Shown: one piece after another, positions 25,735-35,591 of the stretch | Layout of the letters: every line of letters starts with the position of its first letter | Numbering within the stretch: the stretch's first letter is position 1 | Source of the DNA: Paracoccaceae bacterium | GTDB taxonomy: Bacteria > Pseudomonadota > Alphaproteobacteria > Rhodobacterales > Rhodobacteraceae | Direction: 5' to 3' | Length of the DNA stretch: 64,000 nt | NCBI GenBank assembly: GCA_022843025.1 | Contig: JALHOL010000003.1 | Location: forward strand, 416,101 to 480,100 | Position numbers and translations under genes: made by a program | Notes under the pieces: model-generated | The model's database searches: none | The model's input: the letters and a program-made list of their open reading frames with translations, nothing else | Told to the model about the DNA's origin: nothing

Positions 25735-26745
25735 ATGGCGTTCTTGAGATTCGTTGCGATCCGGCTTTTGACCACCGCCATCACCTTGGCGGGGGTGGCG
25801 GTGATCGTGTTCTTCGTAATCCGGGTGGTGCCGGGCAATCCGATTGCCATGATGCTTCCCCCCGGCGCGACGGAAGAAGACATCGCCCGCCTCTCGGCCC
25901 TTTACGGGCTGGATCAGCCCATCCTCACGCAATTCGGCATCTGGCTTGGCGGGGTGCTGCAAGGCGATTTCGGCACCTCCATCACCACGCGCCAGCCGGT
26001 GCTGGACCTTGTGCTGGGCCGCCTGCCCGCCACGCTGGAACTGTCGATCATGGCGCTGGTCATGGCCGTGATCCTGGGCGGTGCGGCGGCATTGACCGGG
26101 ACGCGCTTTCGCGGCGGGCGGCGCGAGGGCGCGATTGACGTGGCCAATGGCATGGCCCTGTCAGTGCCCGATTTCCTGTGGGGGCTCGTGCTGATCCTGC
26201 TGTTTGGCGTGCTCTGGCCGGTCTTTCACATCTCGGGGCGGGTTTCGCCATCATTGGACCTGCCCTTCACCACCGATTTCTACCTGTTCGAAAGCCTGCT
26301 CCGCCTGCGGTTCGACCTCTGGGCCGATCTGGTGGCCCATATGTTCATGCCCGCGCTGGCGCTGGCCATTCCGCTGGCCGCGATCATCGGGCAGCTTTTG
26401 AAGCAGAGCCTGAAGGAAACCATGAACCTTGATTATGTGACCTTGGCCCGCACCAAGGGCTATGGCGAGACGCGGGTCATCCTGCGCGAGGCGCTGCGCA
26501 ATGCCATCCTGCCCACGCTGACGCTGGTGGGCGTGCAATTCACCTTTCTGATCGGCGGCACGGTGATCATCGAGCGGCTGTTTTCCTATGAGGGCCTTGG
26601 CAACATGGCGATTGATGCAGTGATCAACCGCGACCTGCCGCTGATCCAAGGGATCGTGATCCTGTTCGCGGTGATCTTCACCGTCGTGAACCTGATCGTC
26701 GATCTGCTCTATGCCGTCCTGAACCCCCGGCTGCGCCATGCTTGA
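25735..26745 (+). CDS. ABC transporter permease, DppB/OppB type
   Basis: A 336-residue inner-membrane permease. The start is ATG at 25735 with GGGGTGGGA before it; a GTG two codons upstream is possible. The N-terminal segment LLTTAITLAGVAVIVFFVIRVVPGNP is the DppB-type first helix and loop; about six membrane segments follow. The EAA loop DYVTLARTKGYGETRVILREALRNAILP near residue 235 is the ATPase contact. It overlaps the second permease gene by eight bases. Forms the heterodimeric channel with the DppC-type protein. Confidence 0.93.
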   Translation: MAFLRFVAIRLLTTAITLAGVAVIVFFVIRVVPGNPIAMMLPPGATEEDIARLSALYGLDQPILTQFGIWLGGVLQGDFGTSITTRQPVLDLVLGRLPATLELSIMALVMAVILGGAAALTGTRFRGGRREGAIDVANGMALSVPDFLWGLVLILLFGVLWPVFHISGRVSPSLDLPFTTDFYLFESLLRLRFDLWADLVAHMFMPALALAIPLAAIIGQLLKQSLKETMNLDYVTLARTKGYGETRVILREALRNAILPTLTLVGVQFTFLIGGTVIIERLFSYEGLGNMAIDAVINRDLPLIQGIVILFAVIFTVVNLIVDLLYAVLNPRLRHA

Positions 26746-27604
26746 CGCCAAAGGCATGGACGGGCGGTCCCTGATCCGCCGCCGCGCGGGGTTGCGGCTG
26801 TGGCTGTCGGCCGGTTGGCTGGGCCTGCTGGCGCTTGCCGCCCTGCTGGCACCCTGGATCGCGCCGCATGACCCGCTGGCGCAGGACCTCTTTCTTGGTC
26901 GCCTGCCGCCCTTCTGGATGGCAGGGGCGGAGCCGGGCTATTGGCTGGGGACGGATTCGCTGGGCCGTGATGTGCTGTCGCGCATCCTGCATGGCGCGCG
27001 GCTGGCACTGATCGTGGCGCTGGTGGCCGGCAGCATCACCTGCGTGGTCGGGGCAACGCTGGGCCTGCTCGCAGGCTTCCTGCGCGGCTGGGTGGATATG
27101 GTCATCTCGCGCCTGATCGACATCTGGATGGCCTTCCCCCCCGTCCTGTTTTCCATCCTCCTGATCGCCGTCCTCGGCCCCGGCCTGACGTCGATCATCA
27201 TCGCCATCGTCGTGATCGACTGGACCCGCTTCGCCCGCGTGGTGCGGGCCGAGGCAATGGCACAGAGCGCGATGGATTACGTCGCCTCTGCCCGCGTCGC
27301 GGGGCGCGGACGGCTGGGCACGATGGTGCGCGAAATCCTTCCCAACGTCCTGCCCACCATCGTGGTCCTTCTCACCCTTGAAATGGGCATCGCGGTGATC
27401 GTCGAGGCGATCCTGTCCTTCGTGAACCTCTCCATCTCGACCGATGATCCCACTTGGGGCGGCATGATCGCCGAAGGCCGCACCTCCATCCATCAGGCGT
27501 GGTGGGTGCTGGTCTTCCCGCTGATCGCGCTGTTCCTCACCGTCCTGTCCTTTTCGCAACTGGGCGAAGGGCTGAAGGACCGCTTCGATCCGGTGCTGAG
27601 ATGA
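26738..27604 (+). CDS. ABC transporter permease, DppC/OppC type
   Basis: A 288-residue permease partner. The N-terminal cytoplasmic arm and first helix (LWLSAGWLGLLALAALLAPWIAPHDP) and the LGTDSLGRDVLSRILHGARLAL segment are hallmark DppC features. The EAA loop is AMDYVASARVAGRGRLGTMV, then REILPN. About six membrane helices. It overlaps the upstream permease gene by eight bases and the downstream ATPase start by four (27601-27604), indicating translational coupling. Confidence 0.93.
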   Translation: MLDAKGMDGRSLIRRRAGLRLWLSAGWLGLLALAALLAPWIAPHDPLAQDLFLGRLPPFWMAGAEPGYWLGTDSLGRDVLSRILHGARLALIVALVAGSITCVVGATLGLLAGFLRGWVDMVISRLIDIWMAFPPVLFSILLIAVLGPGLTSIIIAIVVIDWTRFARVVRAEAMAQSAMDYVASARVAGRGRLGTMVREILPNVLPTIVVLLTLEMGIAVIVEAILSFVNLSISTDDPTWGGMIAEGRTSIHQAWWVLVFPLIALFLTVLSFSQLGEGLKDRFDPVLR

Positions 27605-28467
27605 GCTATCTTTCCATCCGCAACCTGTCTGTCCGGCTGAAAAACGGCCCGCCCCTCTTGCGCCGCGTGTCGCTGGACGTCGCGGCGGGTGAAGTGCGCG
27701 GGCTGGTCGGCGAATCCGGCGCGGGCAAATCGATGATCGGCAAAGCCGTGCTGGGCATCCTGCCGCCATCGGTGGAAATCATCGGGGGCCAGATCGTACT
27801 GGATGGCACCGACCTGCTGACCCTGCCCTTGGCCGAGCGCCGCCGCCGCATCGGGGCCACCTGCGCGCTGATCCCGCAGGACCCGCTCACTGCGCTGAAC
27901 CCGTCCCATCGCATCGGGCCGCAGATCACCGATCGGCTGGTCGATATCCTTGGCTGGACGCGCGCGGATGCTGATGCCCGCGCCCGCGCCCTGCTGGAAG
28001 AGGTGCAGATTCCGAACCCCGACCGTGTGCTGCGGTCCTATCCGCATGAGCTTTCGGGCGGGATGCGCCAGCGCATCCTGATCGCCAGCGCCTTTGCCGC
28101 CGAACCCAAACTGATCGTGGCCGATGAACCCACCACCGCGCTGGATGTGACGGTCCAAAAACAGATCTTGAAACTGATCGCCGGGATGCAGGCCCGCCAT
28201 GGCACGGCGCTCTTGTTCGTGACGCATGACCTTGGCGTCGTATCCAAGGTCTGTCAGCACCTCTCCGTCCTCTATGCCGGGATGGTGGTGGAGGACAGCG
28301 CGGTCACCGATTTCTTTGCCGCCCCGCGCCATGCCTATTCCGCCGCCCTGCTGGCCGCGACGCCGAAATACACCGATCCCGCCGCCGGGCTTCACCCCGT
28401 CCCCGACGCGGTGATCGACGCCGTCCGCGCCGAAGTGGCGACTTTCGATAAAAGCGGGGTCACGTGA
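27601..28467 (+). CDS. ABC transporter ATP-binding protein, DppD/OppD type
   Basis: A 288-residue ATPase; the start at 27601 overlaps the permease stop. Walker A is GESGAGKSMIGK near residue 38, the signature is LSGGMRQR near residue 150, Walker B is LIVADEPTTALD, and the switch His lies in LFVTHDLGVV. It is shorter than typical DppD/OppD (~320-330 residues) and the usual C-terminal oligopeptide-transporter extension is abbreviated. Powers import together with the DppF-type ATPase. Its stop overlaps the next start by one base. Confidence 0.92.
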   Translation: MSYLSIRNLSVRLKNGPPLLRRVSLDVAAGEVRGLVGESGAGKSMIGKAVLGILPPSVEIIGGQIVLDGTDLLTLPLAERRRRIGATCALIPQDPLTALNPSHRIGPQITDRLVDILGWTRADADARARALLEEVQIPNPDRVLRSYPHELSGGMRQRILIASAFAAEPKLIVADEPTTALDVTVQKQILKLIAGMQARHGTALLFVTHDLGVVSKVCQHLSVLYAGMVVEDSAVTDFFAAPRHAYSAALLAATPKYTDPAAGLHPVPDAVIDAVRAEVATFDKSGVT

Positions 28468-29264
28468 TGGACCTTTACCAGATCGAAAACCTGTCGCTGT
28501 CGCTGGCTGACATGACCGCCAAACCCCTGTTCGGGGCCGCGCCGCGCATCGAAATCCTCAAAGGTCTGTCCTTCACCATCCCCAAAGGCGCAGTCGTGGG
28601 CATCGTGGGCGGCTCTGGGTCGGGCAAATCCACGCTGGGCCGCGCGCTGGTGCGGCTTCTGGAACCGTCCGGCGGGGCGATCCGCTTTGGCGGCACCGAT
28701 ATCACCCACCTGTCAGAGCCCGCCCTGCGTCCGATGCGGCGGCGGTTTCAGATGATCTTTCAGGATCCGATGTCCTCACTCAACCCGCGCCACCGGGTGG
28801 GCACCATCATCGCCGAACCCCTGCGCCTGCACGGGATGGACGGCGTTCCCGCCCGCGTGGCCCGCGCGCTGGATCATGTCGGCCTGCCGCAATCCTTCGC
28901 CACACGCTTCCCGCATGAACTGTCAGGCGGGCAGCGCCAGCGTGTCGGCATCGCCCGCGCCATCGCGCTGGAACCCGATTTCATCCTCGCCGATGAAATC
29001 GTCTCGGGCCTCGACGTCTCCTCTCAGGCGCAGGTTCTGAACCTGCTGGAACGGCTGGTTGCCGACCTCGGCCTGACGCTGGCCTTCATCAGCCATGACC
29101 TGTCTGTCATCCGCCGCCTTTGCCAACGCACCATCGTGTTGCATCAGGGCAAGATCGTCGAGGATCGCCCCACCGCCGACCTTTTCGCCTCCCCGCAGGC
29201 CGCCTATACCCGCGACCTGCTGGATGCGATCCCGCTGCCCGATCCGGCTCAGGTCTGGGCCTAA
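28467..29264 (+). CDS. ABC transporter ATP-binding protein, DppF/OppF type
   Basis: A 265-residue ATPase. Walker A is GGSGSGKSTLGRAL, the signature is LSGGQRQRVGIARA, and Walker B is FILADEIVSGLDVSSQ, with Ile-Val in place of the more usual Pro-Val/Thr; this form is found in other proteobacterial transporters. Switch His in FISHDLSV. It too lacks a long C-terminal extension. Last gene of the importer operon; its stop codon overlaps the stop of the convergent thioesterase gene (29261-29264). Confidence 0.92.
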   Translation: MDLYQIENLSLSLADMTAKPLFGAAPRIEILKGLSFTIPKGAVVGIVGGSGSGKSTLGRALVRLLEPSGGAIRFGGTDITHLSEPALRPMRRRFQMIFQDPMSSLNPRHRVGTIIAEPLRLHGMDGVPARVARALDHVGLPQSFATRFPHELSGGQRQRVGIARAIALEPDFILADEIVSGLDVSSQAQVLNLLERLVADLGLTLAFISHDLSVIRRLCQRTIVLHQGKIVEDRPTADLFASPQAAYTRDLLDAIPLPDPAQVWA

Positions 29265-29725
29265 CTTGCCGGGGCCTGCGGGCCACCGACAGGCCGCCGC
29301 TCCGGCACCTCGGCAGGCCCCATCAGGCTTTCCAGCTTGGCCTTCACATCCTCGGGCCAGACCATCGAGGTGTGGCTGTCCAGCCAGCTTGCCGCCAGCA
29401 CCTGCTCCACCGACCAGCGATGTTCCTCGCCACAATGCACCGTATGCGCCAATCTGAGCGAGGATTTGCCCACCTTCAGCACCGTCAGCCGAAAGGTCAG
29501 CTTGTCGCCAAAGAAAGACGGTTTGGAAAAATCGCAGGACAGATGCACCGTCGGCGTCCCCCAGCGTTCTTTCCAGATGATCTCATGCCAGGGCCAGCCG
29601 ATATGCGTCCAGAACTCCTCGACCACCCCGTTCAGGATGTTCATATAGGCCGGGTAATAGGCCGTGCCGGAAATGTCGCAATCGCCAAAGCGCAGCATCC
29701 TGTCGGTCGTGAAGCAAACGGTCAT
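29261..29725 (-). CDS. acyl-CoA thioesterase, hotdog fold
   Basis: A 154-residue 4-hydroxybenzoyl-CoA thioesterase-like protein. The start at 29725 (MTVCFTTDRMLRFGDCD) has GGAGGACAGG directly before it; the open frame continues upstream without a better site. FGDCDISGTAYYPAYMNILNG carries the catalytic Asp position of the 4-HBT signature (compare [13 protein letters not shown] at 776). Second such thioesterase of the catabolic block. It is convergent with the ABC operon and 47 bases downstream of oxyR's stop on the same strand. Likely hydrolyses an aryl-CoA; substrate unknown. Confidence 0.88.
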   Translation of the reverse strand: MTVCFTTDRMLRFGDCDISGTAYYPAYMNILNGVVEEFWTHIGWPWHEIIWKERWGTPTVHLSCDFSKPSFFGDKLTFRLTVLKVGKSSLRLAHTVHCGEEHRWSVEQVLAASWLDSHTSMVWPEDVKAKLESLMGPAEVPERRPVGGPQAPAS

Positions 29726-29772
29726 CCTGTCCTCCCCTTTCCCGCCAAAAGGCCGCAACCGGGCGGCCTTGG

Positions 29773-30684
29773 TCAAGGGTGAAGTCCCGCCCGCTGCGCC
29801 AGCCCCGCCGCGCGCACCACATCGGCCACCTGCAACAACTGCTTGGACAGTGGCGATGTGCGCCGCCAGACCATCCCGATCCGCCGCGACGGCTGCGCCC
29901 CGTTGAACCGCGCGATGGATACATGCGCAGACCGCGTCTCCACCGCCACCGCCATTTCCGGGATCAGCGTCACGCCAATCCCCGCACCCACCATCTGCAC
30001 CAAGGTGGACAGGCTGCTCCCATCCAGCAACTCACGCGGCGCGGCCTGCCCGGCATAGCAGAACGACAGCGCCTGATCGCGAAAACAATGCCCCTCTTCC
30101 AGCAGCAAGAGCCGCATCTCGCGCAGCTTTTCCGGGTTCGGCACCGGCTTGCCCGCCTCGGCCCCGGGGCGGACCAGCACGAAATCCTCGGCGAACAGAT
30201 CAACCTCGGTCAGCGACGGTTCCGATACCGGCAGCGCCACGATGGCCGTATCCAGCCGCCCCTCTTCCAACTCGCGGATCAGCTTGGGCGTCACCGTCTC
30301 GCGCAGGTTGATGTCCAGCCCCGGATTGGCCTCGGTCAGCCGCGCGATGATGGCGGGCAGCAGATAGGGCGCAATCGTCGGGATCACCCCGATCCGCAGC
30401 CGCCCCGAAAGATTGCCCCGCGCCGCCCGCGCCATATCCGCCAATTCCTCCACCCCGCGCAAAATCTCGCGCGCACGCAGCAACGTTTCCTCGCCAAACC
30501 CGGTCAGCCGCACCTGCCGCGCACCACGCTCGAACAGGTCCGATCCCAGCACCGCCTCCATCTCGCGGATCTGCATCGACAGGGCCGGTTGCGAAATGGA
30601 ACAGGCCTCTGCCGCACGGCCGAAATGGCCGTGCTGGGCCAAAGCCTCAAAGTAGCGCAACTGTTTCAGCGTCAGATTTATCAT
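29773..30684 (-). CDS. oxyR: hydrogen peroxide-sensing LysR-type regulator OxyR
   Basis: A 303-residue LysR protein. The N-terminal helix-turn-helix is LKQLRYFEALAQHGHFGRAA, then SISQPALSMQIREME. The redox pair is present: C200 in EEGHCFRDQALSFC and C209, matching C199/C208 of E. coli OxyR in both context and spacing. Oxidation to a disulfide by H2O2 switches it to activation of peroxide-defence genes. It is divergent from katG, its classical target, across a 138-base gap. A candidate site overlaps its own start codon. Confidence 0.95.
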   Translation of the reverse strand: MINLTLKQLRYFEALAQHGHFGRAAEACSISQPALSMQIREMEAVLGSDLFERGARQVRLTGFGEETLLRAREILRGVEELADMARAARGNLSGRLRIGVIPTIAPYLLPAIIARLTEANPGLDINLRETVTPKLIRELEEGRLDTAIVALPVSEPSLTEVDLFAEDFVLVRPGAEAGKPVPNPEKLREMRLLLLEEGHCFRDQALSFCYAGQAAPRELLDGSSLSTLVQMVGAGIGVTLIPEMAVAVETRSAHVSIARFNGAQPSRRIGMVWRRTSPLSKQLLQVADVVRAAGLAQRAGLHP

Positions 30685-30697
30685 AACCTCAACTTAT
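30683..30697. promoter_or_regulatory. possible OxyR half-site pair overlapping the oxyR start
   Basis: ATAA-N7-TTAT (ATAACCTCAACTTAT), similar to the first two quarters of the ATAG-N7-CTAT OxyR pattern. No convincing third and fourth quarters follow at the required spacing, so this is tentative. Position would suit autorepression. Confidence 0.3.
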
Positions 30698-30813
30698 CAC
30701 GCCAATCAGAAAATCCAACTTAAACTAATCGAAATGGGGTGTTAGAACGATTCCATTCCGGCAGGCCGCCGCCCGACTCATGGGTGGCGCGCGCCCGCCC
30801 CGCACAACCCTAG

Positions 30814-32988
<2,175 letters not shown>

Positions 32989-33013
32989 TCCGGCGTCAAA
33001 GCTGACAACGACA

Positions 33014-33046
33014 AACGCCCCGGTGCAAACCGGGGCGTTATTCATT
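33014..33046 (+). terminator. intrinsic terminator of katG
   Basis: A perfect 11-bp stem (AACGCCCCGGT/ACCGGGGCGTT, 33014-33039) with GCAA tetraloop, followed by ATTCATTT. Lies 25 bases after the katG stop; could also serve the convergent transglutaminase-like gene. Confidence 0.85.
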
Positions 33047-33065
33047 TGCCCCCTTCGGGCGCGCG

Positions 33066-33695
33066 TTACGGGCCAAGCGGCCCGGTCAGCATCGCATCGG
33101 CAGACAGCTTCGGCACCGCCCCCTTTTCAAACACCGCCACCCAATGCGACGGGTTGTCCGGGTTCTGCTTGGCCACAAAAGTGTAGCCGGTCTTGTGCCA
33201 GGCGAGGATGCGGTTGGTCACATTGTCCAGCACGTAATCCCCCTTGTCCGTCCGCAGAACCAGCACGGCATGGGGATCATCGCGGCGGTCCAGCACCACC
33301 GTCAGCAGCAACCGATCCGGCGAAATCCCCGCATGGATCAGCGCGCGCTTCTTGAACAGCGCGTAATCCTCGCAATCGCCGCCCCCCGCGCCGGGCAGCG
33401 CCCATAATTCCTGCACGCCATACTGATCCTTGTCGGTCACCGGCCTGATCGCGGCATTGGCGTCCTTGTTTACCTGCTCCACCTTGGCCAGCGCGTGCGG
33501 CGTCAGTTGTGCATTGCTGGTCTTACCCGCGCAGGCCCAGGGATAGGCCCGGCACAGCCCCTCTGCCCCTTCCGGTGTCGGTGCTGCCATCTTCGCGGGC
33601 AGATAGGCGCCGTGGGCAGAGTCAACCGCAAAGGCGGCCGGGCTGAACATCGCCCACAGGGCAAGTGCAGACATAAAGGATCGCAGCGGGCGCAT
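33066..33695 (-). CDS. transglutaminase-like cysteine peptidase (BTLCP family)
   Basis: A 209-residue secreted protein from MRPLRSFMSALALWAMFSPAAFA, a clear signal peptide; further upstream in-frame codons lack a signal context. The PF06035-type catalytic triad is visible: Cys in GAGGGDCEDYALFKKRAL near residue 107, His in RRDDPHAVLVLRT, and Asp in GDYVLDN. Members include LapG-type periplasmic proteases, which cut adhesins under c-di-GMP control, and uncharacterised relatives in alphaproteobacteria. No LapD or adhesin gene lies here, so the target is unknown. Convergent with katG. Confidence 0.88.
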   Translation of the reverse strand: MRPLRSFMSALALWAMFSPAAFAVDSAHGAYLPAKMAAPTPEGAEGLCRAYPWACAGKTSNAQLTPHALAKVEQVNKDANAAIRPVTDKDQYGVQELWALPGAGGGDCEDYALFKKRALIHAGISPDRLLLTVVLDRRDDPHAVLVLRTDKGDYVLDNVTNRILAWHKTGYTFVAKQNPDNPSHWVAVFEKGAVPKLSADAMLTGPLGP

Positions 33696-33942
33696 GGCAG
33701 TGGTCCCCAAAAGGCATTTCTGGACGTGGGTCTGTCGGCAGATGTCGACGCGGCAGCGCGCCCGGTGCGCGCATCCTGTCCCCCCGCGCATCGTTCACGG
33801 AACATGTCACAATCTATGTTGGTATGTCTTTTTGTTTCACAAACAGTGGCAAATAACCGCCCGCGATGCGACGCATCTCCGCCCATGCAGACACACGCGC
33901 CCTCCGCTCGCCCATACTGCCGCGGGTGACCGCCCCCCGTCG

Positions 33943-34947
33943 CTATTCCCCCGCCATATCCGGCCGCCACAGCAACACCTGCCCCCGCCCCGCCCGCTTG
34001 GCCGCGTAAAGTGCTGCATCGGCATGGGCCAGCATTTGCGCCACATCTGCCCACGGCACCTGCGCCGACAGGATCAGCCCGGCGCTGGCCCCGATCCGGC
34101 AAACCGCATCGCCATAGGCAATAGGCTCCGACAGCCGCGCGATGATCCGCGCAATCCGCCCCAGCGCGGGTTCCACCCGATCCATCCCCGGCAGCAGCAG
34201 GACAAACTCATCCCCCCCGATCCGCGCCACGGTATCGCCCCGGCGGCTTTCCTCAGAAAGGATGCGCGCCACCACCAGCAGCACATGATCCCCCGCCGCA
34301 TGGCCCAGCGCATCATTCACCTGCTTGAACAGGTCCAGGTCCAGATGCACCAGCGCGAATTCCGGCTCTGTCACCACTTCCACCGCCAGATCCAGCCCGC
34401 GCCGGTTGCGCAGCCCGGTCAGCGCATCGGTCAGCGCCTGCTCCTCGGCCACCACCTTGTCACCGTGTAAGCGCGCGTTCAGCGCGCGCAACTCTTCCAG
34501 CACGGCGGTCTTTGCTTCGTACAAATACAGCAATTCCACCGTCAGATCGGTCGGCGCGAAATCCGCCTCGGTCAGCGCATAGCGCCGCACCGCCTCGACC
34601 ACGCCAATCCCGAAGGACAGGTTCACCAGTGCCCCCTGCCTCGGCCCCATCGGCACCGCTAGCCCGCGAAAGGCCAGATCGGCCCGCCCCCGCACTTCCA
34701 GCTGCACCTTGCCGCCACCAGCCTCCAGCAGCGCCGCAACGGATCCAACCGCCCCCCCGTGCCGCAGATCGAACAGATCGCCAATCGCCGCCCCAACCAA
34801 CCCGCCCGCCGTCGCTTCAGTTACTCCGACAAGCCGCACCAGCGTGTATCCGGCCGAAAGGATGCGCCCGGCCCCATCCAGCGCCAGATGCATCGGCATC
34901 AGCCGCGCCAACGCGTCTGCCGCCAGTTCGAACCCTGCCGCCATCAC
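33943..34947 (-). CDS. diguanylate cyclase with H-NOX-associated (HNOBA) sensor domain
   Basis: A 334-residue protein. Residues ~1-145 match the H-NOX-associated PAS-like domain (HNOBA): FELAADALARLMPMHLALDGAG at the start and the signature DFAPTDLTVELLYLYE at its end. A short coiled linker leads to a GGDEF domain with TDALTGLRNRRGLDLA, DLDLFKQVNDALGHAAGD and the active-site motif ARIGGDEFVLLL. The RRGD five residues before GGDEF fits the c-di-GMP inhibitory I-site. It makes c-di-GMP and is translationally coupled (ATGA, 34944-34947) to the H-NOX-like gene upstream, which would be its input partner. Confidence 0.9.
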   Translation of the reverse strand: MMAAGFELAADALARLMPMHLALDGAGRILSAGYTLVRLVGVTEATAGGLVGAAIGDLFDLRHGGAVGSVAALLEAGGGKVQLEVRGRADLAFRGLAVPMGPRQGALVNLSFGIGVVEAVRRYALTEADFAPTDLTVELLYLYEAKTAVLEELRALNARLHGDKVVAEEQALTDALTGLRNRRGLDLAVEVVTEPEFALVHLDLDLFKQVNDALGHAAGDHVLLVVARILSEESRRGDTVARIGGDEFVLLLPGMDRVEPALGRIARIIARLSEPIAYGDAVCRIGASAGLILSAQVPWADVAQMLAHADAALYAAKRAGRGQVLLWRPDMAGE

Positions 34948-35528
34948 ATCGCCCCCAGCGTGAAGGCCCGCCCTTCGGCATGATCGGCATCCAGCAGCCG
35001 GATCGTCAGCACTGCGGCGCCATCCCCCGCCTCTGCCCCCGCCTCCAGCAGCGCCAGCGCGCCATAGTCATCCGCCATCGCCCGCAGCAGGCCCAATGCC
35101 ACCGCCCCGGCCCCGGCAAAACCCGGCGCGATGGTCAGGCGAAACTCATCGCCCCCCACCGCCTCCAGCCGCATTGCAGGCAGCGCCAGATCGGGCAGCG
35201 CCAGCCGCGCCCGCGCCGGCAAATCCTCAAGCGATTGCAGAAAATCCCGAAAATCCATTCCGCCAAAGCGCAGCAGCCGCCGCACCGCCGCGCGCGATGG
35301 ATGCGACACCAGATACGTGCCCAAATCTTCCAGCAAATCATCGCGGCCACGATCCAGCCGGTCAGACGCCGCCTGCAACAGCCGCGCTGTCACATCGGGC
35401 GGGTAATCCAGCAGCGGCTCAAACCCGCGCGGCGCGATGCCAGCCGCCCGCGCCGCATCCAGCCAGGCCGGCATTCCCCAGCCATCCCGCAGAAAACACT
35501 GGATCGCCTTGTTGATCAGCCCGTTCAT
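34944..35528 (-). CDS. H-NOX-like (heme NO-binding) protein lacking the heme ligand
   Basis: A 194-residue protein with the H-NOX outline: MNGLINKAIQCFLRDGWGMPAW at the N-terminus, DLLEDLGTYLVSHP, then GGMDFRDFLQSLEDLPARAR. In functional H-NOX proteins this last helix reads F-L-x-x-L-x-x-L-H, with His as the proximal heme ligand; here that position is Pro104. The YxSxR heme-propionate motif is replaced by TIAPG (residues 132-136). The only histidines are H76 and H183. It therefore probably cannot bind heme in the usual way. It is coupled by ATGA to an HNOBA-GGDEF gene. Family from pattern; loss of heme is inference. Confidence 0.8.
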   Translation of the reverse strand: MNGLINKAIQCFLRDGWGMPAWLDAARAAGIAPRGFEPLLDYPPDVTARLLQAASDRLDRGRDDLLEDLGTYLVSHPSRAAVRRLLRFGGMDFRDFLQSLEDLPARARLALPDLALPAMRLEAVGGDEFRLTIAPGFAGAGAVALGLLRAMADDYGALALLEAGAEAGDGAAVLTIRLLDADHAEGRAFTLGAM

Positions 35529-35591
35529 CGCCCCTTCGGCCCCTGCTCACCCTTGCGGACAGCAGGATCGCCGAATCGCGTCAACAATTCC

